NCBI RefSeq assembly: GCF_039941015.1
Contig: NZ_JBDVFI010000049.1
DNA from: Sedimentitalea sp039941015
Lineage (GTDB): Bacteria; Pseudomonadota; Alphaproteobacteria; Rhodobacterales; Rhodobacteraceae
Strand: one strand, 5' to 3'
Length of the DNA stretch: 64,000 bases
The notes beneath the pieces are model-generated. The model saw nothing but the letters and a program-made list of their open reading frames with translations, ran no database searches and had not been told where the DNA came from. Below, in pieces: positions 61,250 to 64,000 of the stretch (the first letter of the stretch is position 1; every line of letters starts with the position of its first letter). The position numbers and the translations under genes were made by a program.

Positions 61250-62276
61250 TGTTTCTGTTCTCTATATGCGCGCCGGAAATCCGAGGGGATTGGCCGGTCC
61301 ATCGTCGGAAGGCTCGTGAAAACACAGTCGGATCCGAGAAACCAAGTTGCTGTGCCGTTTCGCTCACCGAGCAGTACTTTGCGCCGAGCAGGTCAAACGC
61401 GATGTCCCGCTTGACGCGGGCTATGACCGTCGAGGTTGTCTCGCCACGTTCGGACAGGCGCGCGTTCAGGGTGTTTGGGTGCAGTCCGACAAGGCGCGCA
61501 GCCTGTTCCGCCGAGAAATGCGGATCAGACGCCCGCGACCGAACCATGCCCTCGAACCCTGCCAGAAAATCGATGGGTGCAGCAAGGTCGCTATCGGTCG
61601 GGTGATACTCGCGGCCATTCTCCAGCGCTTCCACGGTCAGGCGGTGATTGAGCCACGCCGATGGGAATCGGATGGAAAAGCCCCGCTCGTCTGATGGAAT
61701 GCCGGTTATCCCATAGAACTGCTTTGACAGCACGCCCGGGTCGGCAAGTTGCAGCACAATCTCGCGCGGGTCCCAGCGGAAATCGAGCACCCGCTGCAAA
61801 AGCGAAATCCAGATTCCGATCGTGAACCCATCGGCCTGTGCGGGCGAATGCGAGGCGCGGAAATGGCGGCGGGCCGCAAAGTACGCATCACCATCCTCGA
61901 CCAGCAGAGACTGGGATACTGCGTTGGATTCCCTTGAGACGATCTGGGTGAAGCGAGTGAACAGGTCGCCAAGCGTCATCGCCTCGGCAAGCATCTGCCC
62001 CTTTGGGAGGAAGCTCTTGAGATCGACCGTCTGGCCAACCTTGATACAAAAATCCGGACCCTCAACGGCAGCGGCGGCATCGAAGGCGGCATAGACGACG
62101 TCGTGCGACAGGAAGCTTTCCGCGGTGACGATTTGCACCGCATCAACGCCGAGATGTGCAAAAACCTCGTCCGGATCCCGCCCCCGCGCGCGCAGTGCTG
62201 CAACCACCGGCGCCAGCACTGTTGCCCGCACCAATGGCAGATCAGAGTCTTTAGGTGTTTTGCGATTTCCAAACAT
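60951..62276 (-). CDS. AraC family regulator with a late frameshift
   Basis: Residues of about 1-200 form an OruR/ArgR-type sensor domain (DEVFAHLGVDAVQIVTAESF and onward); the C-terminal AraC DNA-binding domain has FSAEQAARLVGLHPNTLNAR and CSVSETAQQLGFSDPTVFSRAFRRWTGQSP (given here in parts). After GQSP the frame departs from the family: with one C restored to the C4 run at 61285-61288 it would continue PSDFRRAYREQKQ and stop at 61246, a normal 343-residue AraC. As read, it runs on to 60951 through the DoxX-like remnant. ATG at 62276 with GGGAG is preferred. It faces the amidohydrolase gene it may control. Confidence 0.8.
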   Translation of the reverse strand: MFGNRKTPKDSDLPLVRATVLAPVVAALRARGRDPDEVFAHLGVDAVQIVTAESFLSHDVVYAAFDAAAAVEGPDFCIKVGQTVDLKSFLPKGQMLAEAMTLGDLFTRFTQIVSRESNAVSQSLLVEDGDAYFAARRHFRASHSPAQADGFTIGIWISLLQRVLDFRWDPREIVLQLADPGVLSKQFYGITGIPSDERGFSIRFPSAWLNHRLTVEALENGREYHPTDSDLAAPIDFLAGFEGMVRSRASDPHFSAEQAARLVGLHPNTLNARLSERGETTSTVIARVKRDIAFDLLGAKYCSVSETAQQLGFSDPTVFSRAFRRWTGQSPRISGAHIENRNNDNQHNRGSLVGLFPAKKFDQIRRLATEDLRNAACNVRKLRHEKEDHVSGWSCRNVRHRLYLILGILAWPTWGGALLGTSTGAIVCHLVFDTWKDGVPP

Positions 62277-62352
62277 TCTTGCTCCCAATTCCCGGAAACC
62301 TGCCATCGCGGCACAAGCCAATCCAGAAAAAAGTTGCGAAACCTGACCGTAA

Positions 62353-62362
62353 CCTAATTAGG
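62353..62362. promoter_or_regulatory. Palindrome CCTAATTAGG between araC-type gene and amidohydrolase
   Basis: A perfect 10-bp palindrome in the 191-base divergent promoter region, about 105 bases before the amidohydrolase ATG. AraC proteins usually bind direct repeats, so another regulator or chance is possible. Confidence 0.3.
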
Positions 62363-62467
62363 AAATTTCTGACCTGAGTAGATAGTCAGGCATTCCGCGC
62401 GAGAAGTTGCCATAGTCTGGAGAGGAAGAGGTCGATTCAAAGTCGATCATGCATTCAGGGAGCTAAT

Positions 62468-63982
62468 ATGACCAGGCAGTTCACGCGTACTTTAACGACA
62501 TTCACATTCTCGGCGATGATGTTGGCCGCTGGGCCTGGGTTTGCACAGCAGGAACCACCCTCGGTTACCTTGTTCAAGAACGTCATGGTGTTTGATGGCG
62601 CCACGGATGGTCTTCAGGATCTCGACGTGCTCGTCGTGGACAACAAGATCCACAAGGTTGCCGAGGACATTCCGGAATCCGGTACTTGGGAAGTTGAAAC
62701 GAGGAAGTCATCAGTTAACCTTTCGCCCATCAGTGGTGGCGCGGGATCAGGCTACACGTTCATCGTCGAAGATGACGAAGGGACCCAGACACTTGAAATA
62801 ACGCCAAGCGTCATCGATGGCGGTGGTCGTACGCTGATGCCAGGGCTAATCGACAGCCACACACACCTTTACCTGTCCATGGGCGGCGGCCGGATTGGTA
62901 TGGAAAACTCGCGTTGGGATCTATTCCCGGCGATGGGTGCAGCGGCGGCGCAGGAATGGTTAGCTGATGGGTTCACAACGATCAGAGACATGGGCGGCAT
63001 GCATGACGGCTTGCGCACTGTGATCGATCAGGGCCTGCTGGAAGGGCCGCGCATGTATCTCGCAGGGTCCACCATTTCGCAAAACTCCGGTCATGGTGAC
63101 GTACTTCTGGCAGGTCAAATCGATCCCGGGGAAAACAATCTGGGACGCCTTGGGATATTCGTCGTAGCGGACGGGCCCGAAGGCGTGCGTCACGCTGTGC
63201 GCCAAACATTTGGCTATGACGCGACCATCGTCAAGATCATGATGGGCGGTGGCGTTGCTGGCGCGAAGAGCCCAATGTTTGCCCCGCAGTTTACCGATGA
63301 GGAAATCACAGCAGCAGTTGAAGAGGCCACCGCCCGCGACGTTTATGTGTCAGCACACATCTATACGGACAAGGAAATTCAGCTTGCGTTGCGGCTAGGA
63401 GTGAAAACCATTGAACATGGGCAGTTCATTTCTGAAGAATCCGCGATCCTTCTCAAAGAAAAAGGCGGCTACATCAGCCCTTTTCTTGCATCCATCGTGA
63501 GCGATGAAATCTTCAACCACCCAGTCTTTGGTAACCCGAATTCCTTTGAGTACCCGAGGGTTGTTGCGATGAAAGAAAGCGCCAAGGATTTTGTGTCGAT
63601 CATGCAGAAGGTGCGCCCGAAAATGGTGTTTTCCTCTGATATCGTGAACTCCAGCGGCGTGCCGGCGCGCCAGCACCGCGATCACGAGAAGTGGGTATTT
63701 GCGGATAAATTCGGGAATTTTGAAGCGCTGAAAGCAATGACCTCTGTGGGTGGTGAACTTGCGCTGGAATCAGGGCAGTCCAATCCCTATCCGCATAAAC
63801 TGGGCGTGATCGAAAAAGGCGCCTATGCAGACATCATCCTGGTGGACGGCAACCCGCTGGAGGACATCACCGTCATTGGCGGGAACCCGAAATGGTTCGA
63901 CGCAGAACCGCGCGAGCGTGGTATCGCAACCATCAACCTGATCATGAAAGACGGCGTGATCTACAAGAACACGCTGAACTGA
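62468..63982 (+). CDS. Exported amidohydrolase family metalloenzyme
   Basis: A 504-residue protein with a signal peptide (TFTFSAMMLAAGPGFAQ). The TIM-barrel metal ligands are in LMPGLIDSHTHLYLSMGGG (HxH), TIVKIMMGGGV (Lys, likely carboxylated), YVSAHIYTDKE (His), IEHGQF (His) and FSSDIV (Asp), as in prolidase-like and related imidazolonepropionase-type amidohydrolases. The C-terminal GAYADIILVDGNPLEDI is also typical. Residues 70-105 insert a beta-rich loop (NLSPISGGAGSGYTFIVEDD). Substrate unknown; likely a dipeptide or cyclic amide in the periplasm. GGGAG precedes the ATG. Confidence 0.9.
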   Translation: MTRQFTRTLTTFTFSAMMLAAGPGFAQQEPPSVTLFKNVMVFDGATDGLQDLDVLVVDNKIHKVAEDIPESGTWEVETRKSSVNLSPISGGAGSGYTFIVEDDEGTQTLEITPSVIDGGGRTLMPGLIDSHTHLYLSMGGGRIGMENSRWDLFPAMGAAAAQEWLADGFTTIRDMGGMHDGLRTVIDQGLLEGPRMYLAGSTISQNSGHGDVLLAGQIDPGENNLGRLGIFVVADGPEGVRHAVRQTFGYDATIVKIMMGGGVAGAKSPMFAPQFTDEEITAAVEEATARDVYVSAHIYTDKEIQLALRLGVKTIEHGQFISEESAILLKEKGGYISPFLASIVSDEIFNHPVFGNPNSFEYPRVVAMKESAKDFVSIMQKVRPKMVFSSDIVNSSGVPARQHRDHEKWVFADKFGNFEALKAMTSVGGELALESGQSNPYPHKLGVIEKGAYADIILVDGNPLEDITVIGGNPKWFDAEPRERGIATINLIMKDGVIYKNTLN

Positions 63983-64000
63983 GCAGTGCGCGGGACGGTC

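Overview
The window is a contiguous stretch of a high-GC alphaproteobacterial chromosome. Its gene content points to the Roseobacter group of the Rhodobacteraceae: a phaR-phaP-phaC/phaZ polyhydroxyalkanoate (PHA) cluster, ABC importers paired with glutamine-synthetase-like ligases, ThyX instead of ThyA, a bufferin operon, a MoxR/VWA operon and a tandem glycine riboswitch before dadA. This assignment is inferred from gene families only. I saw no rRNA, tRNA, CRISPR array, insertion sequence or prophage.

Layout. 1-8.4 kb: the start of a probable thiamine diphosphokinase gene, a repeat-bearing acidic protein, a universal stress protein with an alanine/glycine:Na+ symporter, purA, and a cobalt-type nitrile hydratase operon. 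7.8-13.7 kb: secG, pyrG with a structured leader, a DUF1007/NicO nickel-cobalt transport pair, two TerB proteins and a PhnD-like protein. 13.8-22.1 kb: a polar amino-acid-type ABC importer followed by two glutamine-synthetase-like ligases, a class I amidotransferase and an FAD oxidase, resembling the gamma-glutamyl-polyamine (Puu) pathway; two copies of one 14-bp palindrome stand in front of its transcription units. 22.2-23.5 kb: a DegT-type aminotransferase. 23.5-28.1 kb: the PHA cycle (regulator, phasin, synthase, depolymerase) with CTGC-N3-GCAG sites in its promoters.

28.1-33.9 kb holds small enzymes and alpha/beta hydrolases. 34-38.8 kb holds thrS and a complete bufferin-type RiPP operon (precursor, MNIO enzyme, partner protein, DoxX). 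38.7-41.9 kb holds a membrane protein, an ArsC/Spx-like protein, a cold-shock protein, a ribosome hibernation factor whose start codon lies in a long potential hairpin, and thyX. 42-45.6 kb holds a surface lipoprotein next to a Slam-like outer-membrane protein (a type XI secretion pair), gloA and a DUF1194 protein. 45.6-52.1 kb holds an M19 dipeptidase divergent from a peptide-type ABC importer. 52.2-58.4 kb is the MoxR-DUF58-DUF4381-VWA-VWA/TPR-BatD operon. 58.5-60.5 kb holds the glycine riboswitch, dadA and an ArsR-type regulator. 60.9-64 kb holds an AraC-type regulator with a late frameshift, a decayed DoxX-like gene overlapping its intended stop, and a divergent secreted amidohydrolase.

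The strongest items for follow-up are the hpf start-codon hairpin, the pyrG leader, the twin AATTTGATCAAATT operators, the Slam/lipoprotein pair and the cluster of three single-base losses at 60.9-61.3 kb.
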